Shown: in pieces, positions 1 to 7,958 of the stretch
Numbering within the stretch: position 1 is the first letter of the stretch
How the letters are laid out: every line of letters begins with the position of its first letter
Assembly: GCA_005878995.1 (NCBI GenBank)
Contig: VBME01000115.1
Location: 1 to 10,875, forward strand
Direction of reading: 5' to 3'
From: Methanobacteriota archaeon
GTDB taxonomy: Archaea; Thermoplasmatota; Thermoplasmata; RBG-16-68-12
DNA: 10,875 bases
The notes under the pieces: model-generated
What the model saw: the letters and a program-made list of their open reading frames with translations, nothing else
Databases searched by the model: none
What the model was told of the DNA's origin: nothing
Program-made: the position numbers and the translations under genes

Positions 1-1673
1 CGGCGAAGCGCCAAGCGGTCCTGAACCCCGACAAGACCGTCATGCAAATCAAGCGGAAGATGGGGACGGATTACAAGGTGCGGATCGAGGGGAAGGACTA
101 CACACCCCAGGAGATCTCCGCGATGATTCTGCGGAAGATCAAGACGGACGCGGAGGCGTTCCTCGGCCAGCCCGTCAATCAGGCCGTGATCACGGTGCCT
201 GCGTACTTCAACGACAACCAGCGGCAGGCCACGAAGGATGCGGGCAAGATCGCGGGCCTCGAGGTCCTCCGACTCGTCAACGAACCGACGGCGGCCGCGT
301 TGGCGTACGGCCTCGAGAAGAAAGGAGAAGGCAAGATCGCCGTCCTCGACCTCGGTGGCGGCACCTTTGACGTGACGCTGATGGAGATGGGCGAAGGGGT
401 CTTCGAGGTCATCGCGACGGCGGGGGACACCCAGCTCGGCGGCATGGACATGGACAACGCCATCGTTCAGTGGCTGGTGGCCGAGTTCCGCGCCGAGCAC
501 GGCGTGGACATCTCGAGCGACAAGCAGGCGATGCAGCGCCTCCGGGACGCGGGCGAAAAGGCCAAGATCGAGTTGACGAGCGCGAGCGAGACGACGATCA
601 ACCTGCCGTTCATCGCCCAGAAGTCCGGGCAGCCGGTGCACCTGGAGAAGAAGGTCACCCGCGCGAAGCTCGAGCAGCTGATCGAGCCCACGCTGAATCG
701 CCTCGACGCCCCGATTCGCCAGGCCTTCAAAGACGGCGGGTGGCAGTACCGGGACGTCAATCATGTCATCCTGGTCGGAGGGCCGACGCGCATGCCGGCC
801 GTCCAATCCCGATTCGAGAAGATCCTCGGTCGGCCGGCAGAGCGGACGGTCGACCCGATGCAGTGCGTCGCGCTCGGCGCGGCGATCCAGGCCGCGGTCC
901 TCAGCGGCGAGGTGAAGGACATCCTCTTGCTCGATGTGACCCCCCTGAGCCTGGGTGTCGAGACGAAGGGCGGCATCTTCACGAAGCTGATCGAGCGGAA
1001 CACGACGATTCCCACACGGAAGAGCGAAATCTTCACGACCGCGGCGGACGGTCAGACGAGCGTCGAGGTCCACGTGCTCCAAGGCGAACGCGCCATGGCC
1101 GGGGACAACGTGAGCCTGGGTCGGTTCTACCTCACCGGCATCCCGCCGGCGCCCGCAGGCGTCCCGAAGATCGAGGTCACCTTCGACATCGACGCGAATG
1201 GAATCCTGAACGTCTCCGCGAAGGACATGGCGACCGGGAAGACGGAGAAGCTCACAATCGTGGCCCCCCAACGGATGGATAAGGGGAAGATCGACTCCGC
1301 GGTCCGGGATGCGGAGAGCCACGCGGAGGAGGACCGGCGCCGGCGCGAGTTCGTCGAGCTGCGGAACCACGCGGACCAGCTCGTCTATGCGACGGAGAAG
1401 CTCCTCAAGGAGCACGGCTCCACCGTTTCGGAGGCGACCCGCAAGGCCGTCGAGGAGAAGCTCGAAGCCCTTCGAAAAGTCCTCACGACGGATGATATCT
1501 CGGAGCTCCGAGCCGCGATCGACGCGCTGAACCAGGCGGCGCAGCAGATCGGGGTCGAGATGTACGGGAAGGGCGGGCCGACGGAAGCCCCACCGCCGGG
1601 TGCCGGCGATTCCGGTGGCTCGTCCGACCCGGGCGTCGTGGACGCGGACTTCGAGGACGTGGACAAGAAGTGA
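1..1673 (+). CDS. dnaK: Hsp70 chaperone DnaK, 5' end outside window
   Basis: Cytosolic ATP-dependent Hsp70 chaperone that binds exposed hydrophobic segments with DnaJ and GrpE. The frame is open from base 3 (reads [13 protein letters not shown]) and joins a Met codon at 42 that is internal, not the start. Compared with full-length DnaK, about 50 N-terminal residues including the first phosphate loop are missing, only because the window begins here. Seen: the phosphate-2 loop LGGGTFD (bases 351-371), the adenosine motif VGGPTRMP (from 774), the interdomain linker [14 protein letters not shown], a complete beta-sandwich substrate domain ([22 protein letters not shown]), a helical lid, and an acidic tail ending [11 protein letters not shown]. 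The roughly 24-residue insertion in the nucleotide-binding domain of proteobacterial DnaK is absent: [10 protein letters not shown] runs straight into [11 protein letters not shown], as in Gram-positive bacterial DnaK. First gene of a dnaK-dnaJ operon; grpE is expected upstream but not visible. Confidence 0.97.
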   Translation, partial: AKRQAVLNPDKTVMQIKRKMGTDYKVRIEGKDYTPQEISAMILRKIKTDAEAFLGQPVNQAVITVPAYFNDNQRQATKDAGKIAGLEVLRLVNEPTAAALAYGLEKKGEGKIAVLDLGGGTFDVTLMEMGEGVFEVIATAGDTQLGGMDMDNAIVQWLVAEFRAEHGVDISSDKQAMQRLRDAGEKAKIELTSASETTINLPFIAQKSGQPVHLEKKVTRAKLEQLIEPTLNRLDAPIRQAFKDGGWQYRDVNHVILVGGPTRMPAVQSRFEKILGRPAERTVDPMQCVALGAAIQAAVLSGEVKDILLLDVTPLSLGVETKGGIFTKLIERNTTIPTRKSEIFTTAADGQTSVEVHVLQGERAMAGDNVSLGRFYLTGIPPAPAGVPKIEVTFDIDANGILNVSAKDMATGKTEKLTIVAPQRMDKGKIDSAVRDAESHAEEDRRRREFVELRNHADQLVYATEKLLKEHGSTVSEATRKAVEEKLEALRKVLTTDDISELRAAIDALNQAAQQIGVEMYGKGGPTEAPPPGAGDSGGSSDPGVVDADFEDVDKK

Positions 1674-1703
1674 GCGGGGACCATCCCGCGGGAAGAGCGC
1701 CAG

Positions 1704-2882
1704 ATGGCCGACGATGACTACTACGAGAGGCTCGGCGTCCCTCGCGGGGCGTCCAAGGACGAGATCAAGCGAGCGTACCGGCGGCTCGCGAAGCAACACC
1801 ATCCGGACCTGAACAAGGACAACCCGAAGGCCGCCGAGGAGAAGTTCAAGCAGATCTCCGAGGCGTACGAGGTCCTGGCCGACGACGAGAAGCGCAAGAT
1901 CTACGACCAGTTCGGCGCGGATGGCCTCAAACAGCAGGTGTGGGGTGGCGAGGGCTTCGACTGGTCGCGCTTCACCCACGCGGGAGACGTCGAGGACATC
2001 TTCGGACGAGACTTGTTCGAGTCGTTTTTCGGGCGCGGTGGCGGTCTCAGCGGGTCGCTATTCGAGCAGTTCTTCGGCGGGGTCGGCGGGCCGGTCGGCC
2101 GACGTCGGGGCCCGGCGGCCGGCCAAGACGCACGGCTGGAGGTCGAGTTGAGCCTCGAGGAGGTCGCTCGGGGGGGTCGGAAGGAGGTCACGGTCCACTA
2201 CCCGATGACCTGTCCGGCGTGCCGCGGGACCGGGGCGGAAGGGGAGCGACTCGTCACCTGCCCGACGTGCAACGGCCGCGGCCAAATGAGCAACGCCCAG
2301 CGGCGAGGCTACAGCCAGTTCATCACGATCACGACGTGTCCGAAATGCAACGGCCGCGGACAGTGGCCGGAGCGCCCGTGTCCGCGATGTTCCGGAGAGG
2401 GGCGAATCGCGGAGCAGCGGACGATTGCCGTGGAAATCCCGCCGGGCGTCCCGGACGGTGTCCAGCTTCGGGTCCCGGGTCGCGGCCTCGCCGGGGACGC
2501 AGGCGCCGCACCGGGCGACCTCTACGTGGCCGTCCATGTCCGGCCGGACGAGCGGTTCGCCCGCGACGGAGACGATGTCATCTATGAGTTGCCGATCACG
2601 TTCGCCCAAGCCGCCTTGGGGGCGGAGGTCGAGGTCCCGACCCTCGATGGCACAAGCCGGCTGCGGATCCCGGCCGGGATCCAATCCGGCACGGCCCTTC
2701 GCCTGCGCGGGAAAGGCCTTCCTCGGTTCCAGGGGCCCGGGCGAGGCGATCAGTTCGTCCGGGTGATCGTCGTAACGCCGACGCGGTTGTCGGCGGAGGA
2801 GCGTCGACTGTTCGAACAACTCCGGGGGTCCCGGGATGACTCCGGCCACCGGGGGGCGTTCGATCGGTTCCGGAAACCCTAA
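1704..2882 (+). CDS. dnaJ: Hsp40 co-chaperone DnaJ (type I)
   Basis: Type I J-protein, 392 residues, usual length for the family. It delivers unfolded clients to DnaK and stimulates its ATPase. Domains in order: a J domain (about 1-72) with the catalytic HPD at residues 33-35; a Gly/Phe-rich linker (about 78-135, with repeated [15 protein letters not shown] patches); a zinc-binding region with all four CxxCxGxG repeats (cysteines 170/173, 186/189, 212/215, 226/229); and two C-terminal beta-sandwich substrate domains ([17 protein letters not shown], and [19 protein letters not shown]). Nothing essential is missing. The ATG lies 30 bases after the dnaK stop, behind a weak GGAAG-like site, so the two are probably co-transcribed. 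Its TAA (2880-2882) overlaps the stop triplet of a possible minus-strand small gene. Confidence 0.97.
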   Translation: MADDDYYERLGVPRGASKDEIKRAYRRLAKQHHPDLNKDNPKAAEEKFKQISEAYEVLADDEKRKIYDQFGADGLKQQVWGGEGFDWSRFTHAGDVEDIFGRDLFESFFGRGGGLSGSLFEQFFGGVGGPVGRRRGPAAGQDARLEVELSLEEVARGGRKEVTVHYPMTCPACRGTGAEGERLVTCPTCNGRGQMSNAQRRGYSQFITITTCPKCNGRGQWPERPCPRCSGEGRIAEQRTIAVEIPPGVPDGVQLRVPGRGLAGDAGAAPGDLYVAVHVRPDERFARDGDDVIYELPITFAQAALGAEVEVPTLDGTSRLRIPAGIQSGTALRLRGKGLPRFQGPGRGDQFVRVIVVTPTRLSAEERRLFEQLRGSRDDSGHRGAFDRFRKP

Positions 2883-3043
2883 GGCGAGGGGATTCCTGCC
2901 AGATAGGACACGAGCTTGATCATCCCGTAGAAGGCCACGAGGGCCCCCACGACCGTCACGATCGCCAACGCATCCCGAAGGAGCAAGCCCTTCGCATCGA
3001 GTTCCGCCCCGACCTGAGTCTGAGCGCCCTGATCTTGCAGAAT
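2879..3043 (-). CDS. Possible small single-span membrane protein, no ATG start
   Basis: Unrecognised. The minus strand is open from 3103 to a TAG whose complement is 2879-2881, overlapping the dnaJ stop. From an ATT at 3043 it would give 54 residues: a polar start ([18 protein letters not shown]), then one clear hydrophobic helix (about 24-49: [20 protein letters not shown] then IKLVSYLAG), and a short tail GIPSP. Support: codons from about 3040 onward end mostly in G or C like the neighbours, the hydrophobic segment is coherent, and a strong GGAGGAG (3056-3050) lies 6 bases before the ATT. Against: no ATG, GTG or TTG is at the right place, so it needs an ATT (or CTG at 3040) start, or it is a decayed or 5'-frameshifted gene. 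The upstream in-frame reading (NVCGEEIH) hints at a lost longer N-terminus. Apart from this frame the dnaJ-to-3150 gap holds nothing I recognise. Confidence 0.4.
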   Translation of the reverse strand: MLQDQGAQTQVGAELDAKGLLLRDALAIVTVVGALVAFYGMIKLVSYLAGIPSP

Positions 3044-3149
3044 ATGTATCTCCTCCCCGCAGACATTGCGGAAGGTCAGTATGAATCGGTTCCGCCTTGG
3101 AAATCAGCCATGTGAATCATTTCTGGTAGCGTCTGAATCGGACAGGATT

Positions 3150-3938
3150 ATGAGCCCGCCATCGGTTTCCCGGACGCCGATGCGCAAGGTCCTCGGGATC
3201 CTGACGGAGGATTTCCGCCTTTACCACGACCTCGTGGCGGCGCTGAAGGCGCGCGACGTGCCGTTCGCCAGCCTCTCGTTCGCGCGGCGTATCCCGGACA
3301 CGGTCGGAGTGGTGCTGACGTCACCCGCGGAAGCCCATCGGATCCGCCGAGGTCGTGTCGTGCCTGTCGACGACATCGACTCGTCCATCGGCCAGGCGCT
3401 CCAGCTCCTGCGAGGGAAATCGGAATGGGAGGAGCTCCGGATCGGCGTCGACCCGGGGCGAGAGCCCGGGGTCGCGATCATCGGGGACGGCGAGGTCATC
3501 GATACGCGGATCGCCGCGAGCCCCGAGGCGGTCGCGTTCCACGTGCGGCAAGCGATTCGAACGTTCCCCGCGAAGGATGTCCGCGTGCGGATTGGGCATG
3601 GCGACCCGACGAACCGCGACCGAGTCCTGAACGCGCTCTCGAGGGACGGCCTTCGCGTCGAGATCGTCGACGAGGCGGGGACCACCCACCGCAGCCGGCA
3701 GCCCGACGTCGACGCAGCGATTGACATCGCGCGGACCTCCGGCCAACGCGTCGAACCGCCGTTCGAGATCCGACCGACGCCCGGCGAGGTCCGCGAGATC
3801 CAGCGCCGATCCCGCCTCGACAGCGGTGGTGTCGTCACGATTTCCTCCGAGCTCGCTGGGGCGGTGGCGCGCGGGGACCTCTCCCTCGAAGACGCCATCG
3901 CCCGCGCTCGACGGAAGGAGCAACGGTCAAAGGGCTAG
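3150..3938 (+). CDS. Predicted RNase H-fold (RuvC/YqgF-like) protein of unknown role
   Basis: About 262 residues from ATG 3150. The N-terminal part (about 11-88: MRKVLGILTEDFRLYHDLV and VGVVLTSPAE) looks like a small alpha/beta domain. The central part (about 96-200) has the RNase H-fold resolvase pattern: LRIGVDPGREPGVAI with Asp101, then VRVRIGHGDPTNRDR, then VEIVDEAGTT (Asp174/Glu175, like VDERLTT of YqgF), then a helix with DVDAAIDIAR (Asp186, 188 and 192), where RuvC and YqgF carry their last acidic residue. A helical tail (about 220-262) ends in basic residues. A metal-dependent nuclease or structural homologue is inferred; substrate unknown. Start choice: an in-frame TTG (3066) and ATG (3081) exist, but codons before 3150 are AT-ending and unlike the gene; ATG 3180 is the main alternative and marks the start of the compact domain. 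The end overlaps the convergent regulator by 12 bases. Confidence 0.72.
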   Translation: MSPPSVSRTPMRKVLGILTEDFRLYHDLVAALKARDVPFASLSFARRIPDTVGVVLTSPAEAHRIRRGRVVPVDDIDSSIGQALQLLRGKSEWEELRIGVDPGREPGVAIIGDGEVIDTRIAASPEAVAFHVRQAIRTFPAKDVRVRIGHGDPTNRDRVLNALSRDGLRVEIVDEAGTTHRSRQPDVDAAIDIARTSGQRVEPPFEIRPTPGEVREIQRRSRLDSGGVVTISSELAGAVARGDLSLEDAIARARRKEQRSKG

Positions 3939-4340
3939 GCTGTAACGAGCCTCGAGTTCCTTTCGGCGCTTGAAGTACATCTCTTCCGCGATTTCGCCGG
4001 CGGCAAGCTTCGCCTCCAAGGTCTCGAGTTCCCGATCGAAGTCCGATTTGAAGGACGTCGTGTACTCCTTCACGACGCGTTCGAGGAGATCCAAGAGATC
4101 CTTCCCTCGTCGCGTCACCTGGTACACGATCCGCGGGCGTCCGTTGGGCGGAAAGATGGCAGCGCGGTCCACGAGCCCCCACCCGAACAGTTCCGCGAGT
4201 TGTTTGTCCACGGAAGTCCGTCGAATTTTCATCTTCTTCGCGAGGTCCTCGGGGTGGTCGAACCCTTGCAGGAGCAACCGGAGGATTTGTCGTCGGGTCT
4301 CCGACGACGCGATCCTCACCAGTTCGAGGGGCTCCGGCAT
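3927..4340 (-). CDS. Winged-helix (ArsR-like) transcriptional regulator with C-terminal SHOCT-like segment
   Basis: 137 residues, a DNA-binding regulator. Residues 1-55 form an ArsR-type helix-turn-helix (LVRIASSETRRQILRLLLQG, then EDLAKKMKIRRTSVDKQLAEL), followed by the wing (AAIFPPNGRPRIVYQVTRRG, 60-79), a long amphipathic helix (about 80-107) suited to dimerisation, and a SHOCT-like tail (108-132: LEAKLAAGEIAEE, then LEARY). No metal-binding cysteines are visible, so metal sensing is not supported. ATG 4340 is preferred; TTG 4373 would add eleven residues. A weak AAGTATGC about 26 bases ahead of 4340 could be its TATA element, giving a leaderless message. It is divergent from the bactofilin-like gene at 4678, whose N-terminus carries the same SHOCT-like segment, so that gene is its likeliest target. 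The ligand is unknown. Confidence 0.83.
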   Translation of the reverse strand: MPEPLELVRIASSETRRQILRLLLQGFDHPEDLAKKMKIRRTSVDKQLAELFGWGLVDRAAIFPPNGRPRIVYQVTRRGKDLLDLLERVVKEYTTSFKSDFDRELETLEAKLAAGEIAEEMYFKRRKELEARYSLAL

Positions 4341-4464
4341 GGTGTCGCGGCGAGTCTCCTCAGCATACTTCAACGTTCTTCCGCTGACTCGGATAGCTCA
4401 TCTCCCTGGAAGGAGAAGGAGAATCCTCAGCGGCGGAGGTTGTCATTTTTATGCGCGAACTTTG

Positions 4465-4473
4465 TATAAATAT
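4465..4473 (+). promoter_or_regulatory. TATA box (TATAAATAT) in the divergent intergenic region
   Basis: A strong archaeal-type TATA element, TATAAATAT, in the 337-base gap between the winged-helix regulator and the bactofilin-like gene. Its centre is 27 bases before ATG 4496, the spacing at which transcription would begin on that ATG. A GGAGGA follows at 4478-4483. The element is A/T-symmetric and reads ATATTTATA on the other strand, so it could also serve the divergent regulator with a long leader. A second A/T patch (CATTTTTATG, 4445-4454) lies just upstream; with this box it makes a loose TTTAT/ATAAA inverted repeat that might be an operator. Confidence 0.6.
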
Positions 4474-4495
4474 CCAGGAGGACTTGCCACGGTTC

Positions 4496-4678
4496 ATGTT
4501 CGGAAACAAGTCGGCTGGAATCGTTGGTGGAACGGCTCGCCTCCTCTCCTCGCGGAAGGAGAAGCGCACGTCCGCGGGTCTGCGTCCCCCGATTTCGCCG
4601 CTCCAGACGGAGCGAGCAATCCGGGCGCGGACGGAAAGGTATTTTGTGCAGATGCAATACCTATGGAGCAAGCAATAA
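4496..4678 (+). CDS. Possible 60-residue basic protein, leaderless, coupled to the next gene
   Basis: Unrecognised small reading frame with no domain. It starts with MFGNKSAGIVGGTARLLSSR, is rich in Arg and Lys, and ends FVQMQYLWSKQ. Support is positional: its ATG sits where a transcript from the TATAAATAT at 4465-4473 should start, and its TAA (4676-4678) overlaps the ATG of the bactofilin-like gene as TAATG, a classic translational-coupling arrangement. Against: third-position G/C is weaker than in neighbouring genes and I see no hydrophobic or fold signature, so it may simply be the long 5' leader of the downstream gene. Confidence 0.33.
   Translation: MFGNKSAGIVGGTARLLSSRKEKRTSAGLRPPISPLQTERAIRARTERYFVQMQYLWSKQ
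4640..4646 (+). promoter_or_regulatory. Possible TATA element of the bactofilin-like gene
   Basis: GAAAGGTATTTTG contains a purine-rich BRE-like stretch followed by TATTTT. A start about 26 bases downstream would fall near 4669, giving a leader of about 9 bases before ATG 4678 and lying past the alternative in-frame ATG at 4663. The match is weaker than the box at 4465. Confidence 0.33.
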
Positions 4679-5604
4679 TGAAGCGTAGCGAAGTTCTGCA
4701 GAAACTGGAGGAACGTCTCGCCCGCGGGGAGATCTCCGAGAAGACGTACCTCGAGATCAAGGCCCGGTACGAAACGGAGCCAGAGGAGCGATCGGTGACA
4801 GAGGAGCCAGCCCCGTTCGGGCCGGGCTTGGAGTCATCCATCCAACAGGCCGTCGCTCGAGCGCAGCAGGAGGCTTCGCGTGCCGCGCAGGAAGCGATGC
4901 GCGTCGCAGGAGACGCGATGCGTTCTATTGACTTCGCGGGGTTTGGCGCGAAGGTTAGCGGGGAATCGATTCGGATCACGGGATCTGGGATGGTTTCAGG
5001 GAATCCTGTCAAGACCATCGAGTTCCGTGCTGCGGGAAGCGCACATGTCCGCGGAAACCTCGAGTGCGAGTCCGCACGGGTCTCCGGAGCGTGCGACTTC
5101 GACGGGGATGTGCGCTGCGTGGAGTTCCGTTCCGCGGGCTCGAGTCGGATCGCGGGTTCGCTCTTCGCTCAGGATGTCGATGTGAGCGGGTCCGCCGAGA
5201 TTGCAAAGAGCATCGAAGCAGTCGACGTTTCGGCGAGCGGGTCATTCGACGTCGCCAGCGACGTCAAGTGCCAAGACTTCCATTCCTCAGGCAGCGTGAG
5301 GATCGACGGAGCCCTCAAGGCCGTCGATGTGAACATCGAGCTCGGCGGGGCATCCCGCGTGAAGTCAATCGAAGCGCAGGACATTTCGGTGCGGGCCACG
5401 GGAGGCTTCCTTCGCTCCCGCGGAGATCTCACCGCGGATTCGATCAAGGGCCAGGACATCGACCTTGAGGGCACGACCGCGGGCTATGTCGAAGGTCAGG
5501 ATGTTCGCATCGGACCGCATTGCCGCGTGGACCTCGTCGTCGCGCAAGAGCTCGTCGTCCACGAGTCGAGCGAGGTCAAGGAACGGCGCGTGCAGACCGG
5601 CTGA
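4678..5604 (+). CDS. SHOCT plus bactofilin-like polymer-forming repeat protein
   Basis: 308 residues, no signal peptide or membrane helix. Residues 1-31 are a SHOCT-like segment (LEERLARGEISEKTYLEIKARY). Residues 52-84 are an Ala/Gln/Arg-rich helix, probably coiled coil. From about 92 to 298 runs a beta-solenoid built of 17-residue units, clearest at 130-214 where five units follow without a gap, each with a hydrophobic-x-x-SG(S/A) core and G(D/S)-type turn (CESARVSGACDFDGDVR, CVEFRSAGSSRIAGSLF, AQDVDVSGSAEIAKSIE). This is the architecture of bactofilins and related polymer-forming proteins, which self-assemble into filaments or scaffolds; filament formation here is inferred. Start 4678 is chosen for its TAATG overlap and promoter spacing; 4663 would add MEQAI. 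It is divergent from a regulator carrying the same SHOCT-like segment. An open frame further upstream is the antisense of that regulator. Confidence 0.78.
   Translation: MKRSEVLQKLEERLARGEISEKTYLEIKARYETEPEERSVTEEPAPFGPGLESSIQQAVARAQQEASRAAQEAMRVAGDAMRSIDFAGFGAKVSGESIRITGSGMVSGNPVKTIEFRAAGSAHVRGNLECESARVSGACDFDGDVRCVEFRSAGSSRIAGSLFAQDVDVSGSAEIAKSIEAVDVSASGSFDVASDVKCQDFHSSGSVRIDGALKAVDVNIELGGASRVKSIEAQDISVRATGGFLRSRGDLTADSIKGQDIDLEGTTAGYVEGQDVRIGPHCRVDLVVAQELVVHESSEVKERRVQTG
4807..5604 (+). repeat. 17-residue (51-base) degenerate repeats coding for a beta-solenoid
   Basis: Within the bactofilin-like gene the protein repeats every 17 residues, so the DNA repeats every 51 bases. The cleanest block is 5065-5319 (residues 130-214, five units in perfect register). 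Later units (215 onward) drift to 18-20 residues. DNA identity between units is low and the pattern is visible only in protein, which indicates old duplications. Confidence 0.6.
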
Positions 5605-5657
5605 AATCATCTTTGCGACGACCGATTTGCGCATCTGGGTATTCGGGCCATAACCTT

Positions 5658-5665
5658 GATATAAG
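5658..5665 (+). promoter_or_regulatory. TATA box of the Cdc48/VAT gene
   Basis: GATATAAG in the 81-base gap before the ATPase gene. The centre is about 25 bases ahead of the GTG start at 5686, and no ribosome binding site lies just before that GTG, so the message is probably leaderless and independent of the preceding gene. Confidence 0.62.
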
Positions 5666-5685
5666 CCCGGGGAGTTCGAACTGTC

Positions 5686-7902
5686 GTGCCGGAGCGGATT
5701 ATTCTCAAGGTGGCCGAAGCGCCCCAGTCCGATGTGGGGCTCGGCCGCGCACGGGTTGACACGAAGACCCGCGTGGCACTCGGCGTGGACGTCGGGGAAA
5801 TCATCCAAATCCTGGGCAAGAAGTCCACTGCGGCGAAGCTGTTCCGGGTCATGCAGGAGGACGAGGGCAAGGGGATCATCCGGATCGACGGCCTCGTGCG
5901 TCGGAACGTCGGCGTGAGCCTCGGCGACAAAGTCGAGGTCCGCAAGGCCGAGGTCCTGCCCGCGGAACGCATCACGATTGCGCCGATCATCAGCGAGGGC
6001 CACAAGATCTCCTTCGGTCAAGGGATCGAGAACTTCGTGAAGCGCGGTCTGCTGAAGCGTCCGCTGAACAAGGGCGACGTCGTCATCGTCCCGGGGATCG
6101 CCCTCATGGGCGGCGCGCTGCCCTTCATGGTAATTAGCACGGCCCCGAAAGGCGTTGTGCAGATCCAGGACGACACGATCATCGAGATGAAAGAGGAACC
6201 CGTCCGCGAGGGCGAGGTCCTCACGCCCACCGTCACGTACGAGGACATCGGCGGGCTCAAGGAGGAGCTGATGAAGGTCCGCGAGATGATCGAACTCCCG
6301 CTGAAGCACGCGGAGCTGTTCGAGCGCCTCGGGATCGATCCGCCGAAAGGGGTCCTCCTGTACGGCCCGCCCGGGACCGGCAAAACGCTCATCGCGAAGG
6401 CGGTCGCCAACGAAGCCGGCGCAAATTTCTATTCGATTCAAGGCCCCGAGATCATGTCGAAGTACTACGGACAAAGCGAGGAGCGCCTCCGCGAGAAGTT
6501 CGAGGAGGCCCAGAAGAACGCTCCCAGCGTCCTGTTCATCGATGAACTCGACTCGATCGCGCCGAAGCGGGAGGAAGTAACCGGCGAGGTCGAACGGCGC
6601 GTCGTCGCGCAGCTCCTCACCCTGATGGACGGCCTCTCGGGTCGCGGACAGGTCATCGTGATCGGCGCGACGAACCGCGATGAGGCGATTGATCCGGCGC
6701 TCCGCCGGCCGGGTCGGTTCGATCGTGAGATCGAAATCGGCGTCCCGGACCGAATGGGCCGCAAGGAGATCCTTCAGATTCACACCCGTGGCATGCCGAT
6801 TGAGGGCGCCGAGGAAGAGCGGGACCGCCTTCAGTCCGAACTCGCGGACGTCTGCCACGGCTTCGTCGGCGCCGACCTCGCGGCGCTCGCTCGCGAGGCG
6901 GCGATGAAGGCGCTCCGGCGGTATCTCCCGGACATCGACCTCGACAAGCCGATCCCCGCAGAGACCCTCGAGAAGATGCGCGTCACGCCGGACGACTTCA
7001 AGCAGGCTCTCAAGGAGGTCGAGCCGAGCGCGATGCGCGAAGTCCTCGTCGAAGTGCCCCGTGTGAACTGGTCCGACGTTGGCGGCCTCGAGGAAGTCAA
7101 GATGAAACTGCGGGAGGCCGTCGAGATGCCCCTGAAAGACCCGGACGCGTTCAAGCGGATGGGCATCCGGCCGCCGCGGGGAATCCTGCTGTACGGACCC
7201 CCGGGATCCGGGAAGACCCTCCTTGCGAAGGCCGTCGCGACGGAGTCCGAGGCGAACTTCATTTCAATCAAGGGTCCCGAGGTCATGTCGAAGTGGGTCG
7301 GGGAGTCCGAGAAAGCGGTCCGCATGATCTTCAAGAAAGCGAAGCAGGTCGCCCCCTGCATCGTCTTCCTGGACGAGCTCGACGCGATCGCGCACGTCCG
7401 CGGGTTCGATACGGACAGCGGTGTCAGCGAACGGGTCGTGAACCAGCTCCTGACCTCGATGGACGGTCTCGAATCCCTCGAAGGCGTCTGCGTCGTCGGC
7501 GCAACGAACCGACCGGACCGGCTCGACCCGGCGATGCTCCGGACGGGCCGCTTCGACCGAATCCTCCTCGTGCCGACCCCGAACAGGGACGCGCGCCTTG
7601 CGATCCTGAAAGTGCACACGAAGACGATGCCGCTCGATGGAGTGGATCTGGAAGAGCTCGCCGTCGACCTCGACGGCTACTCCGGCGCCGACATCGAAGG
7701 CCTGTGCCGCGAAGCGGCGATGATCGCCCTTCGCGAGACGAAGCACGCGAAGAAGGTCGGCACGACGCACTTCCAAGAGGCGATGAAAGTCGTCCGCCCG
7801 AGCATCGACGCGGATACGATTAAGTTCTACGAGGAGTTCGACAAGAAGTTCCGGAAGAGCCTCGAGCGGAGACGGCCCGAGGAAAACATCCTCTACCGCT
7901 AA
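5686..7902 (+). CDS. Cdc48/VAT-type AAA+ unfoldase
   Basis: 738 residues, the normal length of archaeal Cdc48 (VAT), the hexameric two-ring ATPase that unfolds proteins for the 20S proteasome. Order: N-domain (1-180, double-psi barrel plus a second subdomain), D1 ring (Walker A GPPGTGKT 227-234, Walker B FIDELD 284-289, aromatic pore residues KYYG near 260, arginine-finger region RRPGRFDR 340-347), D2 ring (Walker A GPPGSGKT 504-511, Walker B FLDELD 561-566, pore Trp537 in KWVG, RTGRFDR 619-625), and a basic helical tail. The last residues, Leu-Tyr-Arg, fit the HbYX pattern that opens the proteasome gate. Both Walker B motifs read DELD instead of the common DEID, a conservative change. The GTG start is supported by the TATA box at leaderless distance and by the N-terminus beginning on the first barrel strand (IILKVAEA). 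Confidence 0.96.
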   Translation: MPERIILKVAEAPQSDVGLGRARVDTKTRVALGVDVGEIIQILGKKSTAAKLFRVMQEDEGKGIIRIDGLVRRNVGVSLGDKVEVRKAEVLPAERITIAPIISEGHKISFGQGIENFVKRGLLKRPLNKGDVVIVPGIALMGGALPFMVISTAPKGVVQIQDDTIIEMKEEPVREGEVLTPTVTYEDIGGLKEELMKVREMIELPLKHAELFERLGIDPPKGVLLYGPPGTGKTLIAKAVANEAGANFYSIQGPEIMSKYYGQSEERLREKFEEAQKNAPSVLFIDELDSIAPKREEVTGEVERRVVAQLLTLMDGLSGRGQVIVIGATNRDEAIDPALRRPGRFDREIEIGVPDRMGRKEILQIHTRGMPIEGAEEERDRLQSELADVCHGFVGADLAALAREAAMKALRRYLPDIDLDKPIPAETLEKMRVTPDDFKQALKEVEPSAMREVLVEVPRVNWSDVGGLEEVKMKLREAVEMPLKDPDAFKRMGIRPPRGILLYGPPGSGKTLLAKAVATESEANFISIKGPEVMSKWVGESEKAVRMIFKKAKQVAPCIVFLDELDAIAHVRGFDTDSGVSERVVNQLLTSMDGLESLEGVCVVGATNRPDRLDPAMLRTGRFDRILLVPTPNRDARLAILKVHTKTMPLDGVDLEELAVDLDGYSGADIEGLCREAAMIALRETKHAKKVGTTHFQEAMKVVRPSIDADTIKFYEEFDKKFRKSLERRRPEENILYR

Positions 7903-7926
7903 CCGCCAGCGCCCTGGACCGACCGG

Positions 7927-7934
7927 TTTTTATC
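7927..7934 (+). promoter_or_regulatory. T-rich TATA element before the membrane protein gene
   Basis: TTTTTATC stands out in a G/C-rich gap of 56 bases. Its centre is about 28 bases before ATG 7959, fitting a leaderless start. The five-T run is also 24 bases after the Cdc48 stop, so it may double as that gene's transcription terminator. Confidence 0.5.
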
Positions 7935-7958
7935 CGCCGGCTTCCTTGTCGGGGCCCG

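Noticed and set aside
470..1282. Plus-strand frame of 270 codons inside dnaK
   Set aside because: A shifted reading of dnaK, extremely rich in Arg, Gly and Pro with no fold signature.
2058..2849. Minus-strand frame of 263 codons opposite dnaJ
   Set aside because: Shadow of dnaJ, whose HPD and zinc motifs are intact in the plus frame.
3970..4677. Upstream in-frame extension of the bactofilin-like gene
   Set aside because: It is antisense to the winged-helix regulator and then crosses the promoter region; homologues of this type start at the SHOCT segment.
4341..4677. tRNA or structured RNA gene in the divergent gap
   Set aside because: No cloverleaf arms or conserved tRNA boxes found; the T-rich and TATA signals explain the region better.
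5365..6858. Long open frame on the minus strand (497 codons) across the start of the Cdc48 gene
   Set aside because: Antisense to an unmistakable ATPase; it arises from G/C-biased codons and has no recognisable domain.
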